Shown here: piece after piece, positions 24,857 through 36,606 of the stretch
How positions within the stretch are numbered: position 1 is the stretch's first letter
How the letters are laid out: each line of letters starts with the position of its first letter
Assembly: GCF_001625215.2 (NCBI RefSeq)
Contig: NC_030381.2
Span: 53,059,214 to 53,123,213, forward strand
Direction: 5' to 3'
DNA: 64,000 nucleotides
DNA from: Daucus carota subsp. sativus
Taxonomy: Eukaryota; Streptophyta; Magnoliopsida; Apiales; Apiaceae
The notes under the pieces: model-generated
Database searches by the model: none
The model's input: only the letters and a program-made list of their open reading frames with translations
What the model was told of the DNA's origin: nothing
Translations under genes and position numbers: made by a program

Positions 24857-25096
24857 GGCACAATTAATAAAAAATTAATGCCCTTAATTAAGACACAATT
24901 AACGCCCTCAAATTAGGCACAATTAAAATCCTCAATTAGGAGGCACATTTACGCCCTCAATTATGAGGCACAATTAACGCCCTCAAATCAAGAGGCACAA
25001 TTTACGCCCACAATTATGTGGCACAATTAACGCCTTTAATCAAGAGGCACTATTTACGCCTTCATTATGAGGCACAATTTACGCCCTCAATTTACG
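24857..25096. repeat. Hairpin-forming minisatellite, 25-27 bp unit
   Basis: The unit GGCACAATTAACGCCCTCAA plus TTATGA recurs about nine times, at 24857, 24893, 24917, 24942, 24967, 24994, 25020, 25046 and 25071. Each junction reads CCCTCAATTATGAGG, an almost perfect palindrome, so single strands of the array could fold into a row of hairpins. Copies drift in the A/T part, and the first ones are the most decayed. Confidence 0.85.
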
Positions 25097-25389
25097 CCTT
25101 CCATTCTGAAACCAGATCTGATCGTAGAACTATCGTCGTCGTAACCGTCATCCACCACCGCGCGCGAAGAGGGCGATGATATTGAATTCTAAGACTATCC
25201 GTTGACAGTTCTTCACATTATCTTGAACCGTAAAATACTTTGCTCGAATTTTATCGAACGAGAAGAACTTAAAAATAATACCGCAAACCACCGAATCAAA
25301 TCGCCAAAAATAAAACAGAATGACAGTGACTCAGTACTCCGAGTACACAATCTTCACATCCCTGAACACCACACCATCATTCAATCACC

Positions 25390-25510
25390 CAACGCACACA
25401 CGCACTCTAAACTCACACACCCATCTGCACCAATACACACACTGATACACACACACACGAAATACCCACAAACGCACAGTACACACACTCCACTGTATAC
25501 ACACTCATTC
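25390..25510. repeat. CA-rich low-complexity tract
   Basis: CACACA and ACACAC runs with interruptions. Open frames across it on both strands are composed of His/Thr or Val/Cys repeats and are not genes. Confidence 0.75.
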
Positions 25511-26521
25511 GCATATGTACACAGGCACGCAGCATCACACGGGAAAAAGAAGGAAAGAAACCGGAGAAGAAGAGGGAAAAGAGCGGAAACCGGCGGGACG
25601 GAGCGGTGAGCAACGGCGGCGGAAGAACAGAGGTGGAGAGATTGGGGAGAACTTGTGCTACGCTTGTTTACGATTGGGGAGATTGGAGAGGAGTTCAAGA
25701 TAATGAAATTAGTATTTAAGTCGCACTTTCTTTGAACGTGAATAGAACATGCACTAAATTCAGAATGTACAATGTACTGCATAATTAAAAAATTCGCACT
25801 CAAATATAAATATTCATCAAGTATATACAAGTCTGATTCTCCAGGTTTTCATGTTCTAAATTTTTCCATCCAATCACATGAGGATCTTAAGATTTGGAAA
25901 CCAGAAACATATTCTATGTAATAATATATATGTAGTGAGTAGTGACACATGTGAAAGAGCAGAGACACAAGCCTTTATTTATTTACATGCAAATTAAACA
26001 AAGTGGACTAAATGCATTATGTTATTTTTAATCTTGGTTCCAAAAGGTTTCTTCTGGACTCATAATGCATGTATGTACACATGGTCCATTGAGGACACCA
26101 ACGACATTAACTAAACTTAGCAACTGTATTAATTTGTTGAAAACACAGGCTTGTTATTGCACATGGCAACACAGCTAGACAAAGGCAAGGGCAGATTCAG
26201 AAAAAAAACAGGCAGCATGGACTAACAAATTCATCAACTGTGTTGTGCTAGTTAAGACTCTAAAGAAGAATGTCAAGCGTTAGCTGTGTACATCAGACTC
26301 ATAATGCACACAGCACATGTACAGAATCCTGACATTCCATGTCTAATTCATCAAACAAATATTTGAACAATTACTAATCAGTTGTGTATGTCTACTGTCT
26401 GCATAACTGTTCTTAAAAGTGTTATAACGTAATACACAGGTTCAGCCAGTACCATCTTACCATTCCTCATCATAGTTCAAAGTAAGAATTCTGATCAAAC
26501 TGCTTTGCTCATCCATCAGAA

Positions 26522-29237
26522 CTAATACCTTACTATGCGAGGGAAGTAACTATAAACCCCAGTTTCTTTCTTATTGGCCTTGGCAACGGCATGCCAGTCT
26601 CTATGCCAATCCCAAATGCGTATACTCCTGGCTAGCATATACTCTCTATATTCTGACATCAACACCTCAAAAGTGACACGAAGATTGTAGATGGCAACTG
26701 GGCATTTTCCCATCTCATCATATTCAGAAAATTCTCCATTAGACAAGTTAATGTCCAAAAACTTGGTCCCAGCAATCTACAAAATATAAAATAAGCACAG
26801 CTAGAACACAGCTAGAAAATAGACGGTATAATCTAAAAACAGAGCTCCACGCATATACCACATGTTTTGACATAGATAGAGTAGATCAAGGAGATGCTTT
26901 ATATATGTCCACAACATTGAACTGTAGAAAATAAAGGGATCTCACATAACAATATATCTGAAATAGAGTGTTGACAATGATAGACACACATGGAAACTAA
27001 GCAAGTGCTGGAATTATACAGACACGAAACAGGAAGCGTAAGACAATATATTTGTGTTTGAAAGCAACCGCAAGTTATCAGAGTATTTCTCCTTTTCTAA
27101 ACAAACTTTAACTTCACAAATAAGAGACACCACTCTGTCGAATATTAAAAAAAAATAGGAGATAGAAGAAACAGATTTACCTTCAAAATCCACAAGGAAA
27201 CAGTAGTATATGGTCACAAACAAAATTCCTATACCATATTTAAACACTAAACTGAGATGGACAATTGGGTGAATAAAGATAACAGCAAGTGAAACAGTAA
27301 AGCTTCTAACACTGGCTTGTAAGTGTTGTGTTATTTCAGAAAACTTTTATCTGCTTGTACTTGTGTATGCATACATGAGCTCTTGCAGTTTAAAATATTT
27401 TTTTAAGATACTAAAAGGTATCATGTGTTGTACCATTCCTTTCCAATTCAATGTCATGGTTTACGACCATTTTTAATAGCATGGTTCAAAGACAGTTAGA
27501 AACAAGCTTCAGAATCATTTAATCCAGGAAACTCGTACACTCACAAGTTGCATCTTATAAATTAATCCATCAGGATCCATCCAGGTTTTAAGGGATTCCA
27601 TCTTTGGGTGAATACATATACATAGGGAACATCACAATCTGATAACCTTACATCTCACAAAAGAGGCAATCGGCAAAGTATGGTGCAGACAAGAAACTCA
27701 CCGATTTAGCTTTCCAACCATTGCCAAACACAAGTTCAACAGGATCGAATCCCTTGCAGTCAAGTTCCATCAGAGGGGCAGATTCCCCAATGGCACTAAG
27801 CTCCTCAGTTAGTGGCTTCCCTGTATCAGTGGTCACCACATTCATAGAGCCTCTTCTCTCACAGAGCTTACACTGCGACAAAAGAAGTAAGAAAGTGAAC
27901 CACTATGGGTAAAAGGGTAACTGATTCCTATAAAAACAAGGGAAAATAGCAAATATTCATCAAAATGACCCTCCATTGTACACTAATCTCTTTAACCTTC
28001 ATAAAAAGATTAGGGGCATTTCTTGAACGAGACGTTTTCACATTGGAAAGCACACTAATCTCCTTCTTTGCCGGCTCTCCACAATTGCCACATTTCATCT
28101 ACAAACACATGAACGTTGAATTTACAATTAAAATCTACACACATAGGGTAAGCACAGCACAGAAGAAAGGAACATGTTAAAAAAGAAAGAAAGAATGATA
28201 GCAGAGTACCAGCATAAATAAGCAGAAAACAAGAGCTTATATATGTAACGTATTCAGTTTAGTTCACTATGGAAGACCTAAACTACATCTATACAAGAGC
28301 TTATATTATTAAAATTCTTTTGTACATACATATAATATCCAACAAAAAGACCTAATTCAAATTACGCTTAAAATACCACAATCACTTGTAATGAACTAAC
28401 GCCTTGCACCTATGCTGAGAATGTATATAAATGTACATTCGTAGAATAAACATACTAAAATGGAAATAAAAAAGAGAGATAGCAGAGGATCCATCATTGA
28501 TACGTATCCAACAGAAATACCTAGAAATGAATAACGCCTCCAATAGCACAAGTACACAATATAATACTCACAAATTATCACTGACGATGTAGAATAAGCA
28601 CTGTATAATAAAAATAAACAAGTTAACGTGAATGATAGAAGAGAATCCATCATAAATCCGAGGTATCCAACAAAGTACCTAGAAATCAACTTACGCCTCA
28701 AATAGCACGATTACAATATGCAGTAACCTGATACGTCGAAATTTATGTGGCATCAGCACATTAAAATGGAAATAATCAAGTAAACATAGATAACATACGT
28801 CAATCCATAATAATCAAGTAGATAACAAGCTGTAGCAGAATTTAATCACTATGTGAACCACGCATATAACTTATACATAAGAGAAGCGTAAATTTAACTA
28901 TATTATGACAAAACAAGAGTAGAGCAATGTAGATCTCAGCGATTTTCAACATAAAAATAAGAAGCATATTATGTAAATTCTACCGTGTATCCATAATATA
29001 TCAAACACGAAGACGTAAATTAGCAAAACAAGTGATGATTACATTAGCATGAACTGTAAGAATGAGCATACAGTCACAAATACACAAAAACGAAGTGAAA
29101 ATGAAGAAAATAGCGAAAAAATCGTGACATTAAACCTTGAAGTAGTAAGCGAAAGTAGGACTATCAACGCCATCGGCAGGTTGAAGATTAGTCAGATTCT
29201 GGAGATCTGCAGTGAATAATACTCTGTACCTCACCAT
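26522..29237 (-). CDS. CXXC zinc-binding protein (C1orf123/CZIB, UPF0587 family), copy A
   Basis: Four exons on the minus strand: 29237-29136, 28098-27997, 27872-27702 and 26776-26522, all joined in phase 0, for 209 residues. The family (DUF866) is a small conserved eukaryotic zinc-binding protein of poorly known function. Seen: MVRYRVLFTADLQNLTNL, first zinc pair CGNC (37-40), second pair CKLC (69-72), then MELDCKGFDPVELVFGNGW and the C-terminal FLDINLSNGEFSEYDE block that ends the human protein near residue 160. This copy continues about 45 residues further (MSEYREYMLARS... KKETGVYSYFPRIVRY). The extension is partly shared with copy B, so it is likely real. The gene lies head-to-tail behind copy B and shares its exon plan exactly. 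Confidence 0.88.
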
Positions 29238-29347
29238 TTCTCTCTCTCTCTCTCTCTCTCTCTCAGTCTCGCTCTCGCTCTGTGTGCATTTGTGTGTATG
29301 TTTTGCTTGGAGAAGGAGTCAGGAGAGACAGTGATACAGGGCATTCG

Positions 29348-29354
29348 TTTATAT
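29348..29354 (-). promoter_or_regulatory. TATA box of CZIB copy A
   Basis: Minus strand CATATAAACG, about 111-117 bases before the ATG. Copy B has CATATAAACA at almost the same distance, so the duplication carried the core promoter. A (TC)n tract fills the leader at 29238-29265. Confidence 0.65.
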
Positions 29355-29359
29355 GAGAG

Positions 29360-30606
29360 ACGTTGATGTTTACAAGGAGCAGGCATTTTGAGGTAAAATG
29401 ACAGTTTGCCCCTGATGTACGTTAAATTGGATTAGGTTTTTTTGGTGTAGTCAAGGGTAGAATGGGGAATGTAGAGGTCATGTAGAGCTTGTGTGGTGGT
29501 TGTATAGAAGTAGCAGGGTTGTAGCTTCTGTTGTTTTGACGAATGGGTTATCAGGTACGGATTGCCCAATTTCCATATATAGAGGAGCCCTCACTGGGAA
29601 CGTTACATCAAATTTTTTGATGAAGATAATTTTTATTTTCGTTCCGCTTGACCCCGATCCGAGGCATGATATTGTAATGCATGGTGTGATTGAGGTGTGT
29701 TTTATTATGAACTCCACTTGCTTATTAGTAATATTGCTAACCTTGCTTATTAATACTGCTAACTTTCAGTAGTTATGTGTTGCGATAATTACCTTTGTTG
29801 TAATATACCTATATCCACTTTCTTGTTGCAGGAGTGTGGGAGATAATAGCTGAGAAACTGACAAACTTGTCACAATCACATAGTACTGATCACAGTAACG
29901 AGTCAGAATTGCTAGCCGAACGTAAAAACATGAGTATATAAATATGAGTTGCACTTAATACTGATTTATGAAGCAACTTTAAAAATGTATTTCTCTCGAG
30001 AGAGATGGTGTTCATTACTCCGGTAAGATATCACGAATTTATGAGTTTTTTGACAAAGGCTTCAGTGCTATCTTTCGATTTATACTCGTTCGGTTTGTAA
30101 CTTGCTAGTTTGCATAGTGCTCGATCAAGTTCTTATTGTAGACAAGAAATGGCTCACATTGCAGATGAGATCAAGCAAACACTTGAAATTACATATGCAT
30201 TGTACTATTACAAGGGCATTCAAATAATATAAAGATTAAGCTGTTCAGATCAAGAAGAGCTGCGCGATATTAACAATTATATGTCAGTATTATTGTCAGC
30301 ATACTGCCATATTTATGCAATCAGGTCAACAATTCAATGTGCACAAGATACTATCGGAAACCCAGATGGTGTATCATTCCATTCAGTAAGAATATCAAGG
30401 TTTCCTTCTGGAACAGAACATAAAACAATAAGAAGCACATGTAGAATGTTACCCAGCATTGTTCTTAAAATGTTGAGAGGTAAAACAGAGGTTCACCCAT
30501 CCATAATATCATAAAATCTGCAATAATAATTGCCTTAAAATTGTTCAGAGGAATCATCCTGATCAAAATGTAATGCTAATCCATGTCAAACTTGTACCTT
30601 CCCTAA
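29360..30606. other. Spacer between the two CZIB copies
   Basis: No gene recognised. An open frame at 29491-29772 (+) contains phrases such as VPLDPDPRHDIVMHGVIEV that look somewhat coding-like but match no family I know. The rest is AT-rich, and the part before 30607 is probably the 3' UTR of copy B. Confidence 0.45.
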
Positions 30607-33010
30607 TCAGGGGAAAGAAGAACCAGTTTCTTTCTTCCTGGCTTTCAGTAATGCAGACCACTTTTGTTGATGTTCCAACATGGATCTGTCCCAGGCTAGG
30701 CGCTTCTCTCTCATTTCTGACATCATCACCTCAAAGGTAGCACAAAGGTTACTTATGGAAACTGGGCATTCTCCCTTCTCGTCGTATTCATCAAATTCCC
30801 CATCAGACAAGTCAATGTCCTCAAATTTGGTCCCAGCAATCTACACAAATATTTAAAAAGCCCACTATAACACAACAGCCTGTATAATTTGAAAAATAGA
30901 GCTCCATAATTTTATGTTATATTAGAGTAAATCTAGGAGATGCTTTACCTATGCTTATAAAATTTACATATAGAGGATATAAATAACACATGTTATCTAG
31001 AAATTAAATCCAGCAGGATCAATGCAGATTATAAAATTTTATCAATTGATGCTTTGAGAACGTAAACCATATACAAAGTAAAAGTATTACAATCTAATAA
31101 TCCTACATCTCACAGAAGTGGGCCAAATGGAAAACCATGGTGCAAAAAAAAACTTACAGATTTAGCCTTCCAACCATTTCCAAACACAAATTCGACAGGA
31201 TCCAGTCCTTTGCAGTCAAGTTGGATCAGAGGAACAGAATTTCTGAATTCACTACGCGCTTCAGTCAGTGGCTCTCTAATGTCACAGGTCACAGTCACAG
31301 AACCAACCCTCTCACAGAACTTACACTGCAACCAAATAAGAAGGAATGTAAACCAGTAAGAGTAAGTGGGTAACTAATGCCTATAAAACTTGGGGGAATA
31401 AGCAAAAATTTGTCGAAACTGATCCAACATCAGACAATAAACATATATATGAAGAAAGTTCACAACTAAGGAAGCCTAGATTTAAAAGAGAGATGACCTT
31501 CATGACAAGATTAGGGGCATTTCTTGAATCGTCTACTTTCTCACTGGGAAGCACACTGATCACTTTCTTTGCTAGTTCTCCACAATTCCCACATTTCATC
31601 TACAATCAGAAGAATGTTGTGAATTCATTTCTGAAGTTTAAGAGAACTCATACATATAGTATAATATTAAAGTTATTGAGACAAGATCAGTTTAGATGAC
31701 ATTAGGAATTATTTCCAATTAATTAACACAACAATGGATAGAAGAGTAAGAACAGATTGGAAACATGTGCACTAAATAAAAGCAGAAGTATTTCCTCATT
31801 ACTATATTCATCATGGAAGATAAACTAAGTATGTCATACTAATGAAAGTGATGATAGTCAATCCAAAGACCACAAGAAACTTCTAGGAAGCCAGATATGT
31901 TTTTCTAAAAGTAAGACCACTATATTCAGATATCTAAGTAGACTGCTACTTGTTTCGAAAAGGCGAGGCATAATAGACATATTAAGAGCAAATCACAATC
32001 TCTCAAAGGGAACCAATAATAATTATTACATACATTCATAATTTGTGAACATATACAAGAATATGTAACAAATACATATAGTGAACCATATATATATGCA
32101 ACAACACTAGCAATCACATTATTCAAGTAACCAATACTTCAAAACTACAATATAATCCAAATTTAAATTGGAAGTGGAGAATTAAATTACGCCTGTAACA
32201 GCACAATTACAAAATAAAAAAGTAAAGACAAAGAAACTTACACAGAGTATCTAACTAAAGGTACCTATCTTGAATAAGCACAGCCTAACATGAAGGAAGT
32301 GTATATGTAAGATACAATAGCAACTAGCTACACAAAGCACAGAATTGCATATTTGTAACAATGCGAGTAATATCAACTACAAAAAACCCTAAACAATGAC
32401 AATACCAGAATAGATCTCTGTAGATGCAAGCAATTTTAGTTATAAAACGTATATCATATATGCGAATATACTCTATGTAATTACATAGACTCGAAAAACC
32501 TAGAAAATGAAATTATGCCTAATATCGCAAGTTTATAATGAACTGAAAGACCTTAAAATTTACGATAATTAAGCACGCAAATATTAGCTAAAAAACCACA
32601 AAAAATGAACGATACAAGACGATTACACGGATAAGCACATACATTACATATACGTAAGGAAAGCTGGTAAAAATCAACTCAGTTACGACTTAAGAAGAGT
32701 AGATTACTGTAGATCCGAGCGATTATAGAAAAAAACACGCATATTACGAAAAAATCGGCTGTACATCCATAATATATCGAAACGACGACGTAAATTAGCG
32801 AGAAAAACGATGAATACACAATTTGACAAGCATGAAGCGTAGATTAATACCGTGCGCACACATTATACACACAAATTGACAAATATGTAGTGAAATTGAG
32901 AAATCGAGAGAGTAAACCTTGAAGTAGTAAGTGAAAGTAGGATCACTAGAAGGCTTGAGATCGGTGAGATTCTGGAGATCGGCGGTGAATAATACTCTGT
33001 ACTTCACCAT
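30607..33010 (-). CDS. CXXC zinc-binding protein (C1orf123/CZIB, UPF0587 family), copy B
   Basis: Four exons on the minus strand: 33010-32918, 31599-31498, 31325-31158 and 30840-30607, phase 0 throughout, for 198 residues. Zinc pairs are CGNC (34-37) and CKFC (66-69). The blocks VPLIQLDCKGLDPVEFVFGN and EDIDLSDGEFDEYDEKGECP are closer to the family consensus than those of copy A, so B may be the conserved version. The C-terminal extension reads ATFEVMMSEMREKRLAW ... KARKKETGSSFP. Introns 1 of the two copies still share stretches such as CATCCATAATATATC and GACGTAAATTAGC, which shows that the whole gene with introns was duplicated in tandem. Confidence 0.9.
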
Positions 33011-33117
33011 TGTTGCGTCTCTGAATTTTTTCTGTGTATGTACAGATTTCTATAAGTGTATGTATATGCTGCTTTGCGTGGGAGAGTACGGGAGAGAGAG
33101 AGGGGTGCATTTGCGTG

Positions 33118-33124
33118 TTTATAT
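33118..33124 (-). promoter_or_regulatory. TATA box of CZIB copy B
   Basis: Minus strand CATATAAACACG about 108-114 bases before the ATG at 33010, matching the placement in copy A. Confidence 0.65.
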
Positions 33125-33255
33125 GTGGGGTTTAGTGATGGACATAAACGGGAAAAGAAATTTCTGTGAAATTACATTTTTGCCCATGGAGAAGATTTAA
33201 ATGATTTGAGAGTTGAGACTTCGAGTAGAAGGATTCGATCATGTTGTTAATTTAG

Positions 33256-33616
33256 GGTCTGTTTGTGCAGCGTTAAAAATTGTTGTCACCAAAAGAAAAT
33301 CGGTAATTATTTGGTATTTTGTTTGAAAGGCTTTAAAAGTTCTTGAAAATATCATTATATAAAACAGTAATTATTTGATATTTTTTTTATATTTATATAT
33401 TTTGAGATATAATATAAAAAATAATATTTTTAGCGAAATTTATAACAGCTTCCGTAAAAATTAAAATATAATTCTTTTCAAAAATAAGTGTTTTTCCTAA
33501 AACTAGTTTTTGAGTTGAAAATTATCGTTCTAAAAAACCGTTTTTAAATTTATCAAATAATTTTTCACAACCTCTTATCAAATTTTACCAGTTTTACAAA
33601 TTCTGTTTATCAGACC
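33256..33616. mobile_element. Possible PIF/Harbinger-like MITE
   Basis: The left end GGTCTGTTTGTGCAG and the right end ...CTGTTTATCAGACC are partly inverted copies about 360 bp apart, and the interior is AT-rich and non-coding. The target duplication is not clear. Confidence 0.35.
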
Positions 33617-33788
33617 ATGTGAAATATCATTTTGTTTTAGTGGGTGTGTAAAATAGTTTGATTCCATAAAGCTTAAGTATCACTCGCCACAAGTTTTATG
33701 GGCAATAGTTGGTTTACTCAAGTTTTTAACATGGGCAATAGTTGGTTTATTCATTAAAAGTGTCTTTTTACTTCTCTAAAAAATATTA

Positions 33789-33994
33789 CTCCCTCCGTCC
33801 CCTCATTTGTTGACATTGAGGGGCGGGGCTCGACATGCATTCTAATATTCACATAAGACGTAGTTTGATAGATTATTTAATATGTAAAAGAAAATTTTTA
33901 AAAATAAGTTACACAACTATATGTTTTATATGCGTTTTAAATGCGTGTTGAGCAAGGTAAAAAAACTGTATATAAATGAGAGTGACAAAGAGAG
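33789..33994. mobile_element. Stowaway-like MITE with decayed right end
   Basis: It starts CTCCCTCCGTCCCCTCATTT after TA at 33787-33788. The right side (AAATGAGAGTGACAAAGAGAG) is a degraded inverted copy. It shares the internal words GCTCGACATGC and GCGTGTTGAGCAA with the elements at 18699 and 10741. Confidence 0.65.
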
Positions 33995-34941
33995 CAAAAT
34001 TGAGTTAAAAACAAATATTTGAATTTTGTCATATGACAGACTCATTAATCATTATCAAGTGCTGTGATCAGAATTCAGAACAATACTTTTTTTTTTTTTA
34101 ACACACTGAATATCGACAACTTTAAGAGAGCCCCTAAAACAGTAACTAGACCATGACTATTTGTTTGCACCCACTGGCCACTACTGCATAGAGATCGAGT
34201 TAAAGATGCTTTAAAAGCTTCACAAAATTAGCCTCTTCTTGCCCAACAAACTAATAATTTGCTGTTCTTAGTATTGAGATTATACTATTTTATCATTTGG
34301 ATCACGGGAGTCCGGCTAACAAAAATGAGAATAACGCTCAATAGGATAAGTCTATACCCCGGATAATTTTACCAAAAGCTTTTTTAAGAAAATAATGACT
34401 TGAAAGTTTTGTGTGACCAGTTGCAAGACCTGCAGTTTCACATGTTATTCCAGATAACATGATATATGAATAATAGAACTAATATTCTATAAAGATCCAT
34501 CATAAAAGTAGTCTGCTTTCGCAATTTGAACCTAGTTTAAACTGATCTCCACTCAGTCTTGTTTTGGCTATGACTATCACAGGGTAATTTGCCATCAGTT
34601 TTTAAACAGCAAGAGAGTCTCAAGTCGAAGCAGGATTCAAATGAATTCTTCTTTCGTAATTGTCAGTTACAGAAACTCAAATACCAGAATAGTAAACATT
34701 GGTTTATTAGGTACTCCTCTGTATAATGGAATTGTTTGAATAATTTTAAGTACAAGTGACACTTATGTCCCCAAATCACAGATCCTGATTTCTACTTTAC
34801 AGGACCTGGTAAATTTTCCAATCCCTACACTATTAACTTGGAGCAAGCATAATGAATACAGATAAATTGTACTTAATTGCAACCTGAGATATACGATTCA
34901 TGAGTACACATAGGACTGGTAGTTATAGTGTGAACTGTAAC

Positions 34942-35859
34942 CTAAACAATACTGAGATCGTCCATCCAGCTAAATTCACCCAAGAGACAGCCATACCTAT
35001 CCATCAAAATCGGACCCGACTGCAGTAACATATCAACAGCTTCTTGTTCTACTATTCTTCGGCTCAAACTCCTCTCTGCCTGGTAATCAATATGAATAAC
35101 TTCCATTGCCTGGTCATCAGAACCAATGACATTCACCGAAACATCACAATCATCAGACTGAGATTCTCCACGAGACTCAACAATATTTGCATCATCAAAT
35201 CCAACTAATGTTGCTACCTGATCATCAAAATCAGCTAATTTCACCACAACATCAGAATTATCAGGCAAAGATTCTGCATTGGACTCCTCGTGGCCACTAA
35301 CGACTTCTTGATCATCACCTAAGTTGTCTTTCCTTGCAATAGCCCGGAGTTTGAGTTTTTCATGTTCCATTTTTTCCGACTGATAAGCCTTAGAAGCTTC
35401 CTCCTGTGCTGTATAGCTACCAAGACATATCCGAACACCTTCAATCGTAACACCGTTTTTCTCACCATCAAAATCAACACCCTTCATCACCTGATCATCA
35501 CAAACAACTACACCATCGTCGCCATCATCACAGAAAGCCTCAACCTCTTGATCACCAACAAACTTGTCTTTTTTCACAGCATCCTTAAATTTAATCTCTT
35601 CAAGTTCCATCTTTCTCATCTGATAAGCCTTAGAAGCTTCCTCCTGAGTTGCGAAACTACCAATCCACATTCGAACATTCTTCTTCTTCGGGTGCTCGAT
35701 CTCCGCGACCCACCTGGACCTTTTCATCCTGACACCTTCAAGCTTCATAGGAACTTGTTTTTCAGACAAGCAAACTGCGTGTCTTCTTGTCTTTCTAACG
35801 GTAAAATAACTCGTGGCAAGATTTTTGGTAACTGATTTTCTACAATTTTTCTTAGCCAT
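34942..35859 (-). CDS. AP2/ERF-like protein with one and a half AP2 units
   Basis: An intronless gene of 305 residues. Residues 41-88 form an AP2/ERF-like DNA-binding domain: GVRMKRSRWVAEIEHP, then MWIGSFATQEEASKAY, matching the YRG and RAYD elements (WIG in place of WLG; some conserved residues are absent). A second partial unit at 141-167 (GVRICLGSYTAQEEASKAY) repeats only the C-terminal half. The DNA for ATAAGCCTTAGAAGCTTCC on the plus strand is identical in both, about 240 bp apart, so the unit arose by internal duplication. The acidic middle carries three loose copies of DDQ-x-M/A-xxxVxFD (121-131, 212-222, 248-258). The C-terminus is GEFSWMDDLSIV, acidic and hydrophobic, as in activation tails. 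ERF proteins are nuclear transcription factors that bind GCC or DRE boxes; whether this one binds DNA is not certain. A TATA-like TTATAAAA lies at 35895-35902. Confidence 0.75.
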   Translation of the reverse strand: MAKKNCRKSVTKNLATSYFTVRKTRRHAVCLSEKQVPMKLEGVRMKRSRWVAEIEHPKKKNVRMWIGSFATQEEASKAYQMRKMELEEIKFKDAVKKDKFVGDQEVEAFCDDGDDGVVVCDDQVMKGVDFDGEKNGVTIEGVRICLGSYTAQEEASKAYQSEKMEHEKLKLRAIARKDNLGDDQEVVSGHEESNAESLPDNSDVVVKLADFDDQVATLVGFDDANIVESRGESQSDDCDVSVNVIGSDDQAMEVIHIDYQAERSLSRRIVEQEAVDMLLQSGPILMDRYGCLLGEFSWMDDLSIV

Positions 35860-35894
35860 TGTTCTAATTCTCTGTGTTTTTCTAAAGCTTTTGC

Positions 35895-35902
35895 TTTTAT
35901 AA
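35895..35902 (-). promoter_or_regulatory. TATA-like box of the AP2-like gene
   Basis: Minus strand CTTATAAAAGC, only about 40 bases before the ATG, so the leader would be short. An alternative promoter further up is possible. Confidence 0.4.
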
Positions 35903-36030
35903 GCAAAAATTTGAGGAACTTACCTACTCGGACACAAGTGAAGATTGGTCTTATCATCTTAATTCTATGTTACTTAGTGAAGCGTGGGGCCATGCGGCGA
36001 TCTTCGCAGAACCTGCGGTAATACATACAG

Positions 36031-36203
36031 AGTGCTACATGCACAAAATTGGGTACATAATTTTACACAAAATGACATGGCAATCTAGGTGGGGAGTTTT
36101 AATTGGTGCTATTAATGCATGTGCAGGGGGTCCATTCCAATCACAAGTTGACACATACTCATTCTGTGAATATTTCTGTACCCAATTCTATGCATGTAGC
36201 ATT
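36031..36203. mobile_element. MITE with about 27-bp terminal inverted repeats
   Basis: The left end GTGCTACATGCACAAAATTG and onward GGGTACA mirrors the right end, which reads on the other strand ATGCTACATGCATAGAATTG then GGGTACA. The element is about 170 bp long and non-coding. Long ends of this type suggest a Mutator-like MITE, but I could not settle the target duplication. Confidence 0.65.
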
Positions 36204-36606
36204 TTCCATACATTAATTAGTTCTTGAGCACCAGTGTTGTGCTGTAATATTTATCTCAAATATCCAAAATATTATCCTTCCTCCGACTCAAATTATCTCT
36301 TTCTTTCGATTTTGAAAAAGTTAAATTTTTAGTTATGAACGATTAAAATGGACTAATTTTTTACTAAATATTAGTGAAAGATATTTATTTATCATTCTCA
36401 AAATAGAAGGTTATATTTCAAAATAGTATATATATTTTGCAACAGACCAATTACATGATTCAGCTAAATTCGTTAATGGTCGTTCTCACAGTTAAACAAT
36501 GCTGATTTTTCTGTTCCACTTCCACTAAAATATTCCAACGAGTCAACCAAGTCTAGTCTTTGCTAAAGTAGAATTTACTTCATACTACGCGGTCCACCAA
36601 CCTACC

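Larger units (their letters stand above)
22813..26500. other. Gene-free stretch upstream of the glycosyltransferase
   Basis: No supported gene over 3.7 kb. It contains the promoter side of the glycosyltransferase, the minisatellite at 23453-23643, a 22-base word GGAACTTATTACCACATGAT repeated at about 24150 and 24190, the hairpin minisatellite at 24857-25096 and a CA-rich tract at 25390-25510. Around 25540-25660 the sequence turns GC-rich and purine-rich, but open frames there are low-complexity and not convincing. Confidence 0.55.
33125..34941. other. Spacer upstream of CZIB copy B
   Basis: No gene. It holds a possible PIF/Harbinger-like MITE (33256-33616), a Stowaway-like MITE (33789-33994) and otherwise AT-rich sequence. 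The part next to 34942 should contain the 3' UTR of the minus-strand AP2-like gene. Confidence 0.5.

Noticed and set aside
25202-25830. Open frames over 400 bases on both strands across the CA-rich tract
   Set aside because: They consist of His/Thr/Ser or Val/Cys repeats caused by CACACA sequence and have no recognisable domain or splice context.
29491-29772. Plus-strand 93-residue frame between the CZIB copies
   Set aside because: No family recognised, no splice partners, and composition not clearly coding.
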